A stretch of 61,328 nt of DNA from Cenarchaeum sp. SB0675_bin_21. GTDB taxonomy: Archaea > Thermoproteota > Nitrososphaeria > Nitrososphaerales > Nitrosopumilaceae. The notes below the pieces were generated by a model, which saw only the letters and a list, made by a program, of their open reading frames with translations, was not told the DNA's origin and did not search any database. The stretch is from the NCBI GenBank assembly GCA_009843815.1, contig VYCS01000010.1, forward strand, positions 1 through 61,328. Direction: 5' to 3'. The first letter of the stretch is position 1, and each line of letters starts with the position of its first letter. The position numbers and the translations under genes are program-made. Shown here one piece after another: positions 16,356 to 25,503 of the stretch.

Positions 16356-16655
16356 ATGCCAGTAGCAATACTACCAGACATCAACGATGCAATGTGTATT
16401 GGATGTGCACTTTGTGTACAGGTCTGCACTGCTCTGGGACCAGATGTTCTCAGAATTAAGTCCGTTGAAGGCTGGAGCCGAAGCAAAGCATTCGTCTTTT
16501 ATCCAGAGAGATGTATCTCTGATGGCGCATGTATAGGTGTGTGTCCCACAAAGGCAATCTTTTGGATGAGACCAACAGAGTTCACTGTTGGACAACCAAT
16601 TCCACTACGTGAGAATGGTCTCTTCGTAAAGGGTTGGGACGAACTCGCAGCTTAA
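16356..16655 (+). CDS. ferredoxin with two iron-sulfur cluster motifs
   Basis: A 99-aa soluble electron carrier. The first motif CIGCALCVQVC and a second CISDGACIGVCP supply cysteines for two clusters; the insertion in the second is like that of archaeal zinc/7Fe-type ferredoxins, so one cluster may be 3Fe-4S. The ATG at 16356 is selected over an upstream TTG because CTATATTAAC (16325-16334) is about 25 nt before it. A T-rich stretch directly downstream suggests a monocistronic mRNA. Thaumarchaea have several such ferredoxins; the partner enzyme is unknown. Confidence 0.85.
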   Translation: MPVAILPDINDAMCIGCALCVQVCTALGPDVLRIKSVEGWSRSKAFVFYPERCISDGACIGVCPTKAIFWMRPTEFTVGQPIPLRENGLFVKGWDELAA

Positions 16656-16663
16656 TTTTACAG

Positions 16664-16690
16664 GTTTTTTTATTTTGTTTTATTTGTTGT
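16664..16690 (+). terminator. T-rich terminator after the ferredoxin gene
   Basis: The stretch GGTTTTTTTATTTTGTTTTA follows the stop by about 10 nt. Runs of T are the usual archaeal intrinsic terminator; no strong hairpin is needed. Confidence 0.6.
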
Positions 16691-16761
16691 ATGCTACATT
16701 TGGTACAACAATTTTTACTCGATTATCTGTTGTATATTTTTATAAATAAAAAAAGAGGGGG

Positions 16762-17193
16762 TTAATCCACCCTTATCTTTTTACCCTTAGGTTTATTCTC
16801 TGTACTAAAGACAATCTCTAGTATGCCGTTTCTGTACGATGCCTTTATGTCATCATCAATAATTGTGTGTTGAATTGGTACGCGAGCATGATACTTTTTG
16901 TCTGCGCGCGTAGCATCAATCACCAAATCGTCTTCATCGACATAGACGTTTATGTCATCTTTTGCCACACCTGGCATTTCAGCAACCACCTTTATCTCAC
17001 TATTTTCTTCATTTGGTATTACATCTACCTCAATGGTGTTCCTTTGTAAGTTTCCAAACTCTTGTATCTTTGGTGGCCCATCTGGTCTTGATTCAACACG
17101 ACATCCATACCATACAGGGTTGGTCATAAATGATGAATCCGAGAGCATTCTGTCAAAGACTCTGTCGAATTCCTCAAATATTGTCATTTTCAT
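16762..17193 (-). CDS. small heat shock protein Hsp20
   Basis: A 143-aa ATP-independent chaperone. The alpha-crystallin domain occupies roughly residues 50-140: IEVDVIPNEENSEIKVVAEMPGVAKDDINVYVDEDDLVIDA, then the ASYRNGILEIVF strand motif equivalent to the A-x-x-x-n-G-v-L signature. The C-terminal tail ends KKIRVD rather than the usual I-x-I. ATG at 17193 is chosen; ATG at 17187 is also possible, and the earlier in-frame ATG at 17250 would add a hydrophobic stretch unlike the family. Tandem TATATATT-like sequences precede the gene. Confidence 0.88.
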   Translation of the reverse strand: MKMTIFEEFDRVFDRMLSDSSFMTNPVWYGCRVESRPDGPPKIQEFGNLQRNTIEVDVIPNEENSEIKVVAEMPGVAKDDINVYVDEDDLVIDATRADKKYHARVPIQHTIIDDDIKASYRNGILEIVFSTENKPKGKKIRVD

Positions 17194-17434
17194 GTTACTT
17201 ATGTAATATATATGACATAATATAAAGCATACTGTCAAATTAAACAACATTAAAAATGTCGCTTACATACAGCCTGCATATATTTTGCCAAAAAATAGAT
17301 TGCAACATGCTCTTTTGATATATATGCAATATAACAAAATGACATACTGTCTAAATAATTGTGCTTGACGTATAGTATCAATCTTTATGTCGCAACTCAA
17401 ATATATACTAGTATTTTACATATACAATTTAGTT

Positions 17435-17527
17435 ATGCCTGCCCATGTAAGTCGGAGTGTAGATGACCCATCACAGAGAGTTGGGGACTGCTACATCAGA
17501 ATGTACTGGAGATATTATACACTATGA
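17435..17527 (+). CDS. possible 30-aa upstream ORF coupled to the first NDH-2 gene
   Basis: This ORF starts at ATG 17435 and its TGA overlaps the ATGA start of the NDH-2 gene at 17524. ATTTTACATATAC (about 17413-17425) is a TATA-like sequence before it, whereas nothing good lies at the right distance before 17524. It may be a translated leader peptide or merely part of the 5' region. The rest of the spacer 17194-17434 is AT-rich and shows no gene. Confidence 0.3.
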   Translation: MPAHVSRSVDDPSQRVGDCYIRMYWRYYTL

Positions 17528-18849
17528 AAACGACAATTATAATATTAGGTGGTGGTTTTGCGGGGGTCGAGTGCGCCCGTAGACTAGAGAAGCGCATGCG
17601 AAGTAACTCTTTAACCGAGATTATACTGGTCAGCGAAGACAACTTTTTATTATTCACACCAATGCTGCCTCAGGTGGCCTCTGGAACGGTGCAGACCAGA
17701 AATATAGTCATACCGATAAGGGCTATGATTAAAAAAACAACATTTTATGAGGGGAGGGTAAGGCACATAGACCCTGTTGCACGCCGGATAAGTTTGTGGG
17801 GTACACCCGAGAAGCCCGGCATTGTATTAAATTATGATTATCTGGTGGTGGCTTTAGGTAGTGAGACCAACTTTTTTGGTATGAATGACTTGGAGAATAA
17901 TGCCTTTAGAATGAAGACATTGAACGATGCAGTCATTGTGCGCAACCGTATTATAGATATGCTGGAGCAGGCCAACAATGAACCTGATACCGAGACAAGA
18001 AAGAGTCTCTTGACCATTGTTATAGTTGGAGGTGGCTTTGCAGGTATAGAGACGGCAGGAGAGCTGAATGATTTTCTAAACGATGCAACAAAATATTATC
18101 CTAAAATAAGTATGAGTGACATATCTGTAAAGGTGCTGGAGGCCTTGCCTACCATACTACCCGGCTTCTCTCAAAGACTGGCCCAATTTACAAAGAACCA
18201 GATGATACAGAGGGGTATAGAGATAAACCTTCGAACAGCAGTGACTGGATTTGATGGAGCTACAATAACCACTAAAAACTTGGATGATCAAATGACAGAC
18301 AACATATCCACAAAGACGGTGATATGGACGGCAGGTGTTACTCCTACAAATACAATAAAACGGTCAATATTCAAGACCGAGAAGGGTAAAATGCTGATAA
18401 ATGAATATCTAGAAGCTGATGGATACAAAGGCGTATTTGCAGCTGGAGACTGCGCATTATGTATAGATCCGGCCACACAGAAACCATTTGCGGCCACCGC
18501 CCAATTGGCCGAGGCTCAAGCCAAAAAAATAGCCTCCAATCTATTCTTATTAATAAATAATAATTCGATGGAAGAGTTCACATACACACCCCGAGGACAG
18601 ATGGCGATAATTGGCAAGCGAACAGGCATTGCATCCATCTTTGGGTTGAACATTCAAGGAATGACTGCTTGGTTATTGTGGAGAAATGTATATCTATCAA
18701 AGATGCCTTCAATATCCAAACGTGTTAGATTGTTGATGGACTGGTTTCAGGATGCCCTCTTTGATCGAGACATATCCAGACTAAAGATAATGAGAGACGC
18801 CCCAGTCAAAGAGTATGAGACATTACAGGCGTTGGATGACTTTTGGTAA
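17524..18849 (+). CDS. type II NADH dehydrogenase-like flavoprotein, copy 1
   Basis: A 441-aa two-dinucleotide-binding flavoprotein. The FAD loop GGGFAG is near residue 9, the NAD(P)H loop VGGGFAGIETAGEL is near 170, and FAAGDCAL near 305 is the FAD ribityl motif. The C-terminal MAIIGKRTGIASIFG…TAWLLWRNVYLSKMPS is the amphipathic membrane-anchoring region of NDH-2. It transfers electrons from NAD(P)H to quinone without proton pumping. A close paralogue lies 775 bp downstream. Confidence 0.88.
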   Translation: MKTTIIILGGGFAGVECARRLEKRMRSNSLTEIILVSEDNFLLFTPMLPQVASGTVQTRNIVIPIRAMIKKTTFYEGRVRHIDPVARRISLWGTPEKPGIVLNYDYLVVALGSETNFFGMNDLENNAFRMKTLNDAVIVRNRIIDMLEQANNEPDTETRKSLLTIVIVGGGFAGIETAGELNDFLNDATKYYPKISMSDISVKVLEALPTILPGFSQRLAQFTKNQMIQRGIEINLRTAVTGFDGATITTKNLDDQMTDNISTKTVIWTAGVTPTNTIKRSIFKTEKGKMLINEYLEADGYKGVFAAGDCALCIDPATQKPFAATAQLAEAQAKKIASNLFLLINNNSMEEFTYTPRGQMAIIGKRTGIASIFGLNIQGMTAWLLWRNVYLSKMPSISKRVRLLMDWFQDALFDRDISRLKIMRDAPVKEYETLQALDDFW

Positions 18850-18941
18850 AATACCATATCTTGGCAAATAAATTCAACATCATGGTCCAGCAATAACTAA
18901 TTTGGGCAACGCTAATATCTTGATTGTGTACATATACAAGT

Positions 18942-19598
18942 ATGCGCACAAGTGGTGTATCAGTACCAGAGGCCGTTCGTGAGGTCATATCCAGAAATCG
19001 TGCAGTATATGACTGTCTCAGAATGAATGTAATCAATTACACTGCCTTGGCAGTTCGTATACAACACGAAGTCGAAGTTGAGATCAGTAGACCAGTTAAC
19101 CTCAATACACTGGTGGTGGCCATCAAGAGATACGCCGACTCTTTCAAAGATCAGGACTGGGGGGAGAATGAACGTGTATTGGAGAACTCTCGAATGACAC
19201 TAACTGACGGAATGCTCGATGTGCGTGTCTCTGTGAGCGAAGAGGGCCTAGACACTGCAGATATCTTGACAAAGTTCTCGGAAGCTACAGATAACTATGA
19301 CTTTTTTAGAATGTCTGATTCGGTAAGGTTTTTGGTGGAAGATGAAGAGTCCATACGAGAAATTTTGGACAACATACTAGGTAAGCGTACATATGTTAGA
19401 GGATTGGCACGAATAAGGATTAGTGTGCCCACCAATAGGTCTTGGCCTGATGCTATATCGTTTATAGCAGACGTACTTCATAACAATGGCATAGAGCTAA
19501 GAGATGCATTCTTTAACTTGGATTACATAACATTGGTGGTCGAAGAGAGTCATGCTTCTAGAGCTTATGAAATACTGCGTTCAGTGAGAGCCTTATAA
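18942..19598 (+). CDS. ACT-like regulatory protein between the two NDH-2 genes
   Basis: A 218-aa soluble protein. Its N terminus (VPEAVREVISRNRAVYDCLRMNVINYTALAVRIQHEVE) resembles a winged-helix-like module seen in archaeal ACT-domain proteins. The rest contains two alpha-beta units, and ARIRISVPTNRSWPDAISFIADVLHNNGIEL looks like an ACT domain that senses small ligands. The ATG at 18942 follows a weak promoter. It lies between two NDH-2 genes in the same direction, so it may be transcribed with one or both. Function is inferred only from fold resemblance. Confidence 0.6.
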   Translation: MRTSGVSVPEAVREVISRNRAVYDCLRMNVINYTALAVRIQHEVEVEISRPVNLNTLVVAIKRYADSFKDQDWGENERVLENSRMTLTDGMLDVRVSVSEEGLDTADILTKFSEATDNYDFFRMSDSVRFLVEDEESIREILDNILGKRTYVRGLARIRISVPTNRSWPDAISFIADVLHNNGIELRDAFFNLDYITLVVEESHASRAYEILRSVRAL

Positions 19599-19624
19599 GT
19601 AAAATTTGCTATATTTCATGTGTA

Positions 19625-20947
19625 ATGAAAAAAAGGATAGTGATATTAGGTGGTGGTTTTGCGGGGGTCGAGTGCGCCCGTAGAATAGAGAAGCACGTGC
19701 GAAGTAACTCATCAACCGAGATTGCACTGGTCAGTGAAGACAACTTTTTACTATTTACGCCCCTTCTACCGCAAGTAGCCTCTGGTATGGTGCAGACCAG
19801 AAATATTGTGATACCAATTCGAACCATATTAAAGAAGACAAAATTTTATGAGAACAGAGTACAGGGCATAGACCCAGTATCCCAAAAGGTGAGTCTGTGG
19901 GGCACTCCTGAAAGGCATGGTATTACACTAGACTATGATTTTTTAGTGGTGGCTTTAGGTAGTGAGACTAACTTCTTTGGTATGCAAGACGTGGAGGATA
20001 ACTCGTTTAAGATGAAGACACTAAAAGATGCGGTCGATGTACGAAACAGAGTAATTGACATATTAGAACAGGCCGATAATGAAAGTGATCCCGATATAAA
20101 AAAGAGTCTGCTTACAATTGTAATCGTGGGGGGAGGTTTTGCAGGTATAGAGACGGCAGGCGAGCTGCATGACCTTTTAACGGATGCCGTCAAGTACTAC
20201 CATACCATATCAAGGGAGGAGATACATGTTATAGTTCTGGAATCGGGCGATGTCATACTGCCTAGTATTACTAAAAAACTGGCCCACATTGCTCATACAA
20301 AGATACTACAAGATGGCATTGATGTTCGCTTAAGGACTGTCGTAGTATCTTTTGATGGGGATACTGTTGGAGTAGAGGATGTCGATGGTAACATGCATGA
20401 TGACATACATACTAAAACAGTGATATGGACGGCAGGTGTCACACCAGTGAATACCGTAAAGAGATCTGTCTTCAAGACAAAACAAGGAAAGATAGAAGTA
20501 GACGACCATCTAGAGGCCAAGGAGTACAAAAACGTCTTTGTTGCAGGAGACTGTGCATTATTTCATGATGTGGATGGTAAACCATTGCCACCCACTGCTC
20601 AAGTGGCTTCATCTCAAGCTAAATGTGTAGCAGACAATTTAGTCTCAATAATAAACGGCAAACCCATACGTACCTATGAGTTCAAACATAAATCACATAT
20701 GGCCCTAATAGGAAAACGCTCCGGAATAGCCTCTCTCTTTGGCATGAGTGTGGGAGGGATTCTAGCTTGGATGATGTGGAGGAATCTATTTATCACCAAA
20801 GTACCGACCTTCTCCAAAAAGATTCGACTCATATTAGACTGGACCGGCGATGCCATATTTGATAGGGATATATCCAGACTAAAGTTTACCAACAACAAGA
20901 AAGTCAAAGAGTATGAGACCGAGGCCGAGTTAGACGACTTTTGGTGA
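19625..20947 (+). CDS. type II NADH dehydrogenase-like flavoprotein, copy 2
   Basis: 440 aa, paralogous to the gene at 17524 along its whole length, with the same FAD, NAD and C-terminal membrane-binding motifs (GGGFAG, VGGGFAGIETAGEL, FVAGDCAL, MALIGKRSGIASLFG). The first 50 bp of both genes share a run of over 30 identical bases although later regions differ much more, suggesting gene conversion or strong local constraint. GCTATATTTC upstream is TATA-like. It converges with the cyclophilin gene, overlapping by 18 bp. Confidence 0.88.
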   Translation: MKKRIVILGGGFAGVECARRIEKHVRSNSSTEIALVSEDNFLLFTPLLPQVASGMVQTRNIVIPIRTILKKTKFYENRVQGIDPVSQKVSLWGTPERHGITLDYDFLVVALGSETNFFGMQDVEDNSFKMKTLKDAVDVRNRVIDILEQADNESDPDIKKSLLTIVIVGGGFAGIETAGELHDLLTDAVKYYHTISREEIHVIVLESGDVILPSITKKLAHIAHTKILQDGIDVRLRTVVVSFDGDTVGVEDVDGNMHDDIHTKTVIWTAGVTPVNTVKRSVFKTKQGKIEVDDHLEAKEYKNVFVAGDCALFHDVDGKPLPPTAQVASSQAKCVADNLVSIINGKPIRTYEFKHKSHMALIGKRSGIASLFGMSVGGILAWMMWRNLFITKVPTFSKKIRLILDWTGDAIFDRDISRLKFTNNKKVKEYETEAELDDFW

Positions 20948-22489
20948 TGTGCTGTATGGTGCTACTCTGCGACGTATCAATATAGCGGCTAGAATGGGTG
21001 GACCAACATATATCAACAGTGTCAAAAGTATGACCGAAACGCCATACACAACAACTTCAATATCACTATTCATATCCACAAGAGTCAGTATTGATAGTGT
21101 ATGTATCATCGGTGTTATGGAGAGGCGTACCAAGTCACGAAATAGAGGATTTTCACGCTCATAATCTGCTATACTGGGACTGAACGTGTAATATATGGTG
21201 TTAAATCCAGTTACAAAACTGTATCCGGCATCAGTCTGCATCAATGTCTCATCCCGCAGCTCCCGAAGTTGTTGTATGGGAGAAGATAGTTCCGAGCCAA
21301 AGGCTGCAGTCGCAATTAGACACCCGCCCCCTTCTGATGTTGTATCATCAGGCTCCTCGGCTGGAGTCTCTTCAGGAGTATCTACCGTTAACACTGTAAA
21401 CGAATCTAATGATTCAGAAAAGGAGCGCACATCTGAGTCATAGTCACTCAAGACTGAGCTAAACAGAAAAGTGTAGATTTTACCTGATGACACTATGGTC
21501 ACTTCGCGATATCCAATATCAAAAGGCCCAGTACCTATATCAAATATACCAGTGGCATCTAATACAAACGCATCAAAGTTGTTTATGGTCGTCAGCTCAT
21601 GATTTACAATCTGCAGACTGTCCCCCATCGCCTCTACGTCTGCGAGTTTGCTCTCACGAACAGTATTTATCGTGTGATTGCCGGCCTCTTCGATGTATAC
21701 AGCGATACTTGGAGGTATCGGAGCATCACTAGAACTTACTGCTGCTATGTTTGGTCCGCCTTCACTATCGATATTTTGTACTACCCACCCTTCAGGAAAT
21801 TTAATGGAAAAGTTGTATATCTCACTTGTATACTCTCCACTGGAAGAAGGCTCCTCAAAACCTGATTGCATTCGCAGGGGCGGGTCCATATCTTGTATAT
21901 CGGCAACCTGATCACGAGTCAACACCTGCGCAGAGATTATTCGAACCAAGTCTGGCGATACGGGACGGTCTATGGCATCCACCTCTATACCAGCTATGGC
22001 ATCCAATGTTTCATAACTCTCAGCAGTAGCTAAACGACCAAAGACCGTATATGATGCATCTAAAAAGTTAGAGTCCTGATGTACTATAAAGAACTGTGAA
22101 CCTGCACTATTTGGGTCACTGGAGCGGGCCATGGATACTATGCCGCGATTGTGCATTATATCGTTAAACTCTGCATCTAAGGTGGTATCGGGTCCGCCCA
22201 TGCCCCACCGGTCTTGTCCGACTCCGGAATCGGGCTTTGTGTGCGGATCTCCACCCTGTATCATAAAGTTAGGTATGATGCGATGAAATAAGGTGTTGTC
22301 ATAAAAGCCACTACGAGATAGTTCAATAAAGTTTGCTACATGATTTGGTGCATCTTCAGGGAAGAACTCGATAACCAGTGGACCTTGCTCTGTCTGCAGT
22401 ACCACTACTGTGTCTGTATTCTGGCCATACACCAGACTCGTTGAGCCCAATATCAGTGCCGCTATTAAGACAAACACAATACCATTCAA
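20930..22489 (-). CDS. secreted cyclophilin with PsbP-like and CFI-box C-terminal regions
   Basis: A 519-aa extracytoplasmic protein. The signal peptide is residues 1-22. The cyclophilin peptidyl-prolyl isomerase domain is about 26-195 (FHRIIPNFMIQGGDP, GSQFFIVH). A PsbP/Mog1-like domain is about 222-370 (YNFSIKFPEGWVV). An acidic linker is followed by GGGCLIATAAFGSELS, a CFI-box-type C-terminal motif, and a final membrane segment with basic end (YVGPPILAAILIRRR). The protein is probably anchored by its C terminus facing outside. The TTG at 22489 is preceded by CTTTTATAG at about 27 nt. Confidence 0.85.
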   Translation of the reverse strand: MNGIVFVLIAALILGSTSLVYGQNTDTVVVLQTEQGPLVIEFFPEDAPNHVANFIELSRSGFYDNTLFHRIIPNFMIQGGDPHTKPDSGVGQDRWGMGGPDTTLDAEFNDIMHNRGIVSMARSSDPNSAGSQFFIVHQDSNFLDASYTVFGRLATAESYETLDAIAGIEVDAIDRPVSPDLVRIISAQVLTRDQVADIQDMDPPLRMQSGFEEPSSSGEYTSEIYNFSIKFPEGWVVQNIDSEGGPNIAAVSSSDAPIPPSIAVYIEEAGNHTINTVRESKLADVEAMGDSLQIVNHELTTINNFDAFVLDATGIFDIGTGPFDIGYREVTIVSSGKIYTFLFSSVLSDYDSDVRSFSESLDSFTVLTVDTPEETPAEEPDDTTSEGGGCLIATAAFGSELSSPIQQLRELRDETLMQTDAGYSFVTGFNTIYYTFSPSIADYERENPLFRDLVRLSITPMIHTLSILTLVDMNSDIEVVVYGVSVILLTLLIYVGPPILAAILIRRRVAPYSTSPKVV

Positions 22490-22647
22490 TGACTGTTAAA
22501 AATACCCACTCTATAAAAGCTCTAGTGTTCTGCATATACTGAGAAGCCACTCCCAGCACCTGATATCAGAACGCCGACAGACCTCAACGAATTACACATC
22601 AAATACATCAGAATTTATTATAGTACTCTGGTCATCGTAAACAAGAG

Positions 22648-22698
22648 ATGTACACACTTGGAATAAAACAGAAGATTATCTTTGGTTTTTTCTATTAA
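22648..22698 (+). CDS. possible 16-aa ORF with its own promoter and hairpin
   Basis: ATG TAC ACA CTT… to TAA; TTTATTATAG (about 22615-22624) lies at leaderless spacing. The peptide MYTLGIKQKIIFGFFY looks like the start of a sensor-kinase membrane helix, so it may be a relic. It is the only candidate gene in the spacer 22490-22732. Confidence 0.2.
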   Translation: MYTLGIKQKIIFGFFY

Positions 22699-22717
22699 AT
22701 GTTGAATTTACAACATT
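22698..22717. terminator. inverted repeat AATGTTG…CAACATT
   Basis: A perfect 7-bp stem with a 6-nt loop between the 16-aa ORF and the end of the CrtI-like gene. It could serve as a terminator or RNA-processing stem. Confidence 0.4.
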
Positions 22718-22732
22718 ATACTGTGTGTATAT

Positions 22733-24082
22733 CTAGGCTGGCGCTGATATGATGGGCGCCGCCCCCAAAATATGCGCCTTTACGTGGGGGTAGCACAGTA
22801 GCGCGCTGTGAGCCGCCGAATCTGTACCTATGCCATAGCTTATGGTCGAGTCACCCACAAAAAACAACCCATTCACCTCGGATGTATAGTGAGGCATCTT
22901 GGACCGCCAGACCATGCCAGGCATCTTTGCAACCGATTCCACCAACTTCCACGCCTGCGGCCTCTCCCAGATGATACTATCTTGGAATCCGGGATATATT
23001 GACTCTAAATCCTGACGCATCTCACTGGTAGTCTGTCGGAGTTTTGAACCGGTCATATGATTAGGATCTATGGGCGCTCCACATATGAGCTGGTGCTCTC
23101 CAGAAGGACAGAGTTGGGAGGATATGTTGGATGTAAAGAATATGCCCTTGGCGGTATAGTCGCCCACAGGAAAGACTATCTGACGGGTATCGATTCGCCT
23201 GTTAGTGGCGTAGTGTACCTCCACAACGGCAGTACTACTCTTTAGGCTGTCTATGTGGCGTTTTGTACTATTATTCAATATGTGGTCATCTAAAAGATTA
23301 GGTATCTGGTAGGCAGGCGGTGATGCTACCACACAACTTGCCTTTATTATGTTCCCTTTAGAGTCAATTACACCACATGCGGAATCTTGACGTATCTCTA
23401 TCTTTTGTATGGGTGATGATAAGAGTATCCGGCCACCATGACTCTCTATATATGTAGCCAACATTTTACATATGGTGTCGTATCCCTTGGCTGGATAGGC
23501 AAATTGGCTGGTTCCACCCCGAAAAGGATTGGCCCTTATTATGGTTCGAATGAACTCCCCCAACGAGACACGATCAGGTGTGTCTGCAAAGGCTAACATA
23601 CATACGGCATCAAAGAAAGCCCGGGTACGACTGTCCATGGATGTGGTTATGGACGACAACGACATGTTATCCTTCTTCTCGGCAGCGGTCATTGTACTAA
23701 ACGCCATGGGTAACAATATTCGAAGTAGTACCATTCTACTCTTGAATGGAATAAGACTCATCCTAAGTATGTCCAGTATGCCTTTTGGATACCTGTGAAA
23801 TTTATTCTTGGAGTAGAATGCAATATCAGATACTGGTGATAGACCAGTCTTGTGTAGTATGCCCGTCATGGACAGCACATCATACAAGGCGGACTTTTTG
23901 TAGAATGGCATTATGTGAAATCCATTATCCAGTGTGTGGTTTTTGTAGGTGGTTGACGCTGTACGACCACCTATCTTCTTGTCCTTCTCAAATATGGTGA
24001 CTGCATATCCGTCACGTGCCAAAAGGGCCCCCATGGATAACCCTCCAACACCTGCGCCTACTATTATTACCGAGGATTTCAT
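22733..24082 (-). CDS. CrtI/amine-oxidase-type FAD oxidoreductase
   Basis: A 449-aa flavoprotein of the phytoene desaturase/NAD(P)-binding amine-oxidoreductase group. The N-terminal FAD motif VGAGVGGLSMGALLARDGYAVTIFEK (about residues 7-32) is followed by GGRTAS. The second FAD contact is near the C terminus (GLFFVGDSTISYGIGTDSAAHSALL). Such enzymes desaturate carotenoids or reduce isoprenoid (geranylgeranyl) chains. No other carotenoid genes are nearby, so the substrate is unknown. A length of about 450 aa is shorter than CrtI (about 490). Confidence 0.8.
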   Translation of the reverse strand: MKSSVIIVGAGVGGLSMGALLARDGYAVTIFEKDKKIGGRTASTTYKNHTLDNGFHIMPFYKKSALYDVLSMTGILHKTGLSPVSDIAFYSKNKFHRYPKGILDILRMSLIPFKSRMVLLRILLPMAFSTMTAAEKKDNMSLSSITTSMDSRTRAFFDAVCMLAFADTPDRVSLGEFIRTIIRANPFRGGTSQFAYPAKGYDTICKMLATYIESHGGRILLSSPIQKIEIRQDSACGVIDSKGNIIKASCVVASPPAYQIPNLLDDHILNNSTKRHIDSLKSSTAVVEVHYATNRRIDTRQIVFPVGDYTAKGIFFTSNISSQLCPSGEHQLICGAPIDPNHMTGSKLRQTTSEMRQDLESIYPGFQDSIIWERPQAWKLVESVAKMPGMVWRSKMPHYTSEVNGLFFVGDSTISYGIGTDSAAHSALLCYPHVKAHILGAAPIISAPA

Positions 24083-24284
24083 ATGTATAATGTGTTGTTA
24101 ATCATATTTTAGCGATAATATGACAATCTTTCTAGTGCCAACTAATGTAAAATCAGATGATGTACATCTTGGTATGATGCCAATGCGCGACACACACTCA
24201 TAATTGAACATATGGCAGGTTGGTCAACATTGCAGTATCTGATACATAACCATCCTTTTTAATGGAGTATGTCTCCCTATCAAC

Positions 24285-24779
24285 ATGCCAGATTATGATG
24301 AAACAATGGAGGCGCATTTGGTGTCTGTATGGCGAGAGTCAGCAAAATTCTTTAGTTTAGGGGGGCGAGAGGGAATGTTGGTGCTAACTGATAAGCACCT
24401 ATACTTTATACAAAAGACCAAAGCCAAGTCGGCATGGTGGCAGGCGATACGGCGACGACAAGCCTTGAATTTTATGAAGTCCAAAGATGTCATGATATTA
24501 CATGATGGGTACGATGAGGATAACCTCAAAGTCGATATGGAAAATCCAAAGAATGAGAAGCTGAACTTTGATGACATATCTGATGTGTGGTATGACGAAA
24601 AAGATTGGGGCAGTGTATTGTATATAGAGTATACACATAATGGCACGGCCCAGAAATATCAATACAGCATAGCTCAGGATTGGGTAAAGTATCCCATGAA
24701 GGATGCCCTCAAATTTATGCATGTGGATTGGCAACCATTTGTCGCATTCATAAAAGAGCGCCAGAGGATAACAAGATAG
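24285..24779 (+). CDS. PH-like-domain protein of unknown function
   Basis: A 164-aa soluble protein. EGMLVLTDKHLYFIQKTKAKSAWW followed by FDDISDVWYDEKDWGSVLYIEYTHNG has the strand pattern of bacterial/archaeal PH-like (GRAM-type) domains. The TTTTTAATGG at 24258-24267 is a plausible TATA region upstream. It is separated by 1 nt from cbiE, so the two are co-transcribed, but a role in cobalamin synthesis is not evident from sequence. The 200-bp spacer before it holds only a doubtful 27-aa ORF (24120-24203). Confidence 0.6.
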   Translation: MPDYDETMEAHLVSVWRESAKFFSLGGREGMLVLTDKHLYFIQKTKAKSAWWQAIRRRQALNFMKSKDVMILHDGYDEDNLKVDMENPKNEKLNFDDISDVWYDEKDWGSVLYIEYTHNGTAQKYQYSIAQDWVKYPMKDALKFMHVDWQPFVAFIKERQRITR

Positions 24780-24780
24780 A

Positions 24781-25503
24781 TTGGCAAAAGTATACGCGGT
24801 CGGTGTGGGGCCTGGCTCTCCCGAATATATCACAAAAATAGTCATGGATATAATACAGAACGCTGATGTGGTGGCTGGATACGACTACACATTAAATACA
24901 ATAAACCAGCATTTAATCGGAAAAAAAGTACACCACATTACAATGAGCAATCAGGAGAATGCATATCAAAGACTGGCAAAAGACTTGAGAGATGAAACCT
25001 TGGTGATACCATTTACAGGAGATGTTAACTTCTCCGAGTCCGAGGTGATAGACAGACTCATACAGATATTTAGTGATGTGACACTAATACCTGGTGTCAG
25101 CTCCACTCAGGTGGCCGCCTCTCGAGCTTGTATTCCCACTGATAAATGTCAAGTTATATCGATGCATATAACAGGGGATATTGAAGATAAGAAACATCGC
25201 ATGATACAAGCTCTAAAAGATAAACTTAGTGTGATATTAGTACCAAGACCCTGGCCTAGCAGACCGGACTTGTCTTTTATGCCATCAGATGTCTCAAAGT
25301 ATTTAGCTGATAAGGGGTTTGACACAAAGCAACAGAGGGTACTAGTATATGAGTATCTTACAATGCCTACAGAGAAGGTCTTTGAGGGCAGTATGGCTGA
25401 ATTGATAGGAAGAGAGTTTTCAGATATGACCGTAATGGTGATTGATCAGAATAAATCTGACTCGTATATGAACTACCCCTGGCAATGGGCTAAGGCTGTA
25501 TAA
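24781..25503 (+). CDS. cbiE: cobalt-precorrin-7 C5-methyltransferase
   Basis: A 240-aa SAM-dependent tetrapyrrole methylase in cobalamin synthesis, corresponding to the N-terminal half of CobL. AVGVGPGSPEYIT (residues 6-18), VAGYDYTL and TLIPGVSSTQVAASRA near 104-119 fit CbiE/precorrin-6Y methylase. The TTG at 24781 directly follows the previous stop. Its partner decarboxylase (CbiT) is not in the window. The 3' end overlaps the convergent small membrane gene by 14 bp. Confidence 0.82.
   Translation: MAKVYAVGVGPGSPEYITKIVMDIIQNADVVAGYDYTLNTINQHLIGKKVHHITMSNQENAYQRLAKDLRDETLVIPFTGDVNFSESEVIDRLIQIFSDVTLIPGVSSTQVAASRACIPTDKCQVISMHITGDIEDKKHRMIQALKDKLSVILVPRPWPSRPDLSFMPSDVSKYLADKGFDTKQQRVLVYEYLTMPTEKVFEGSMAELIGREFSDMTVMVIDQNKSDSYMNYPWQWAKAV

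Noticed and set aside
24120-24203. 27-codon ORF before the PH-like gene
   Set aside because: The nearest TATA-like sequence is only 10-19 nt upstream, too close for a leaderless start, and there is no other support.
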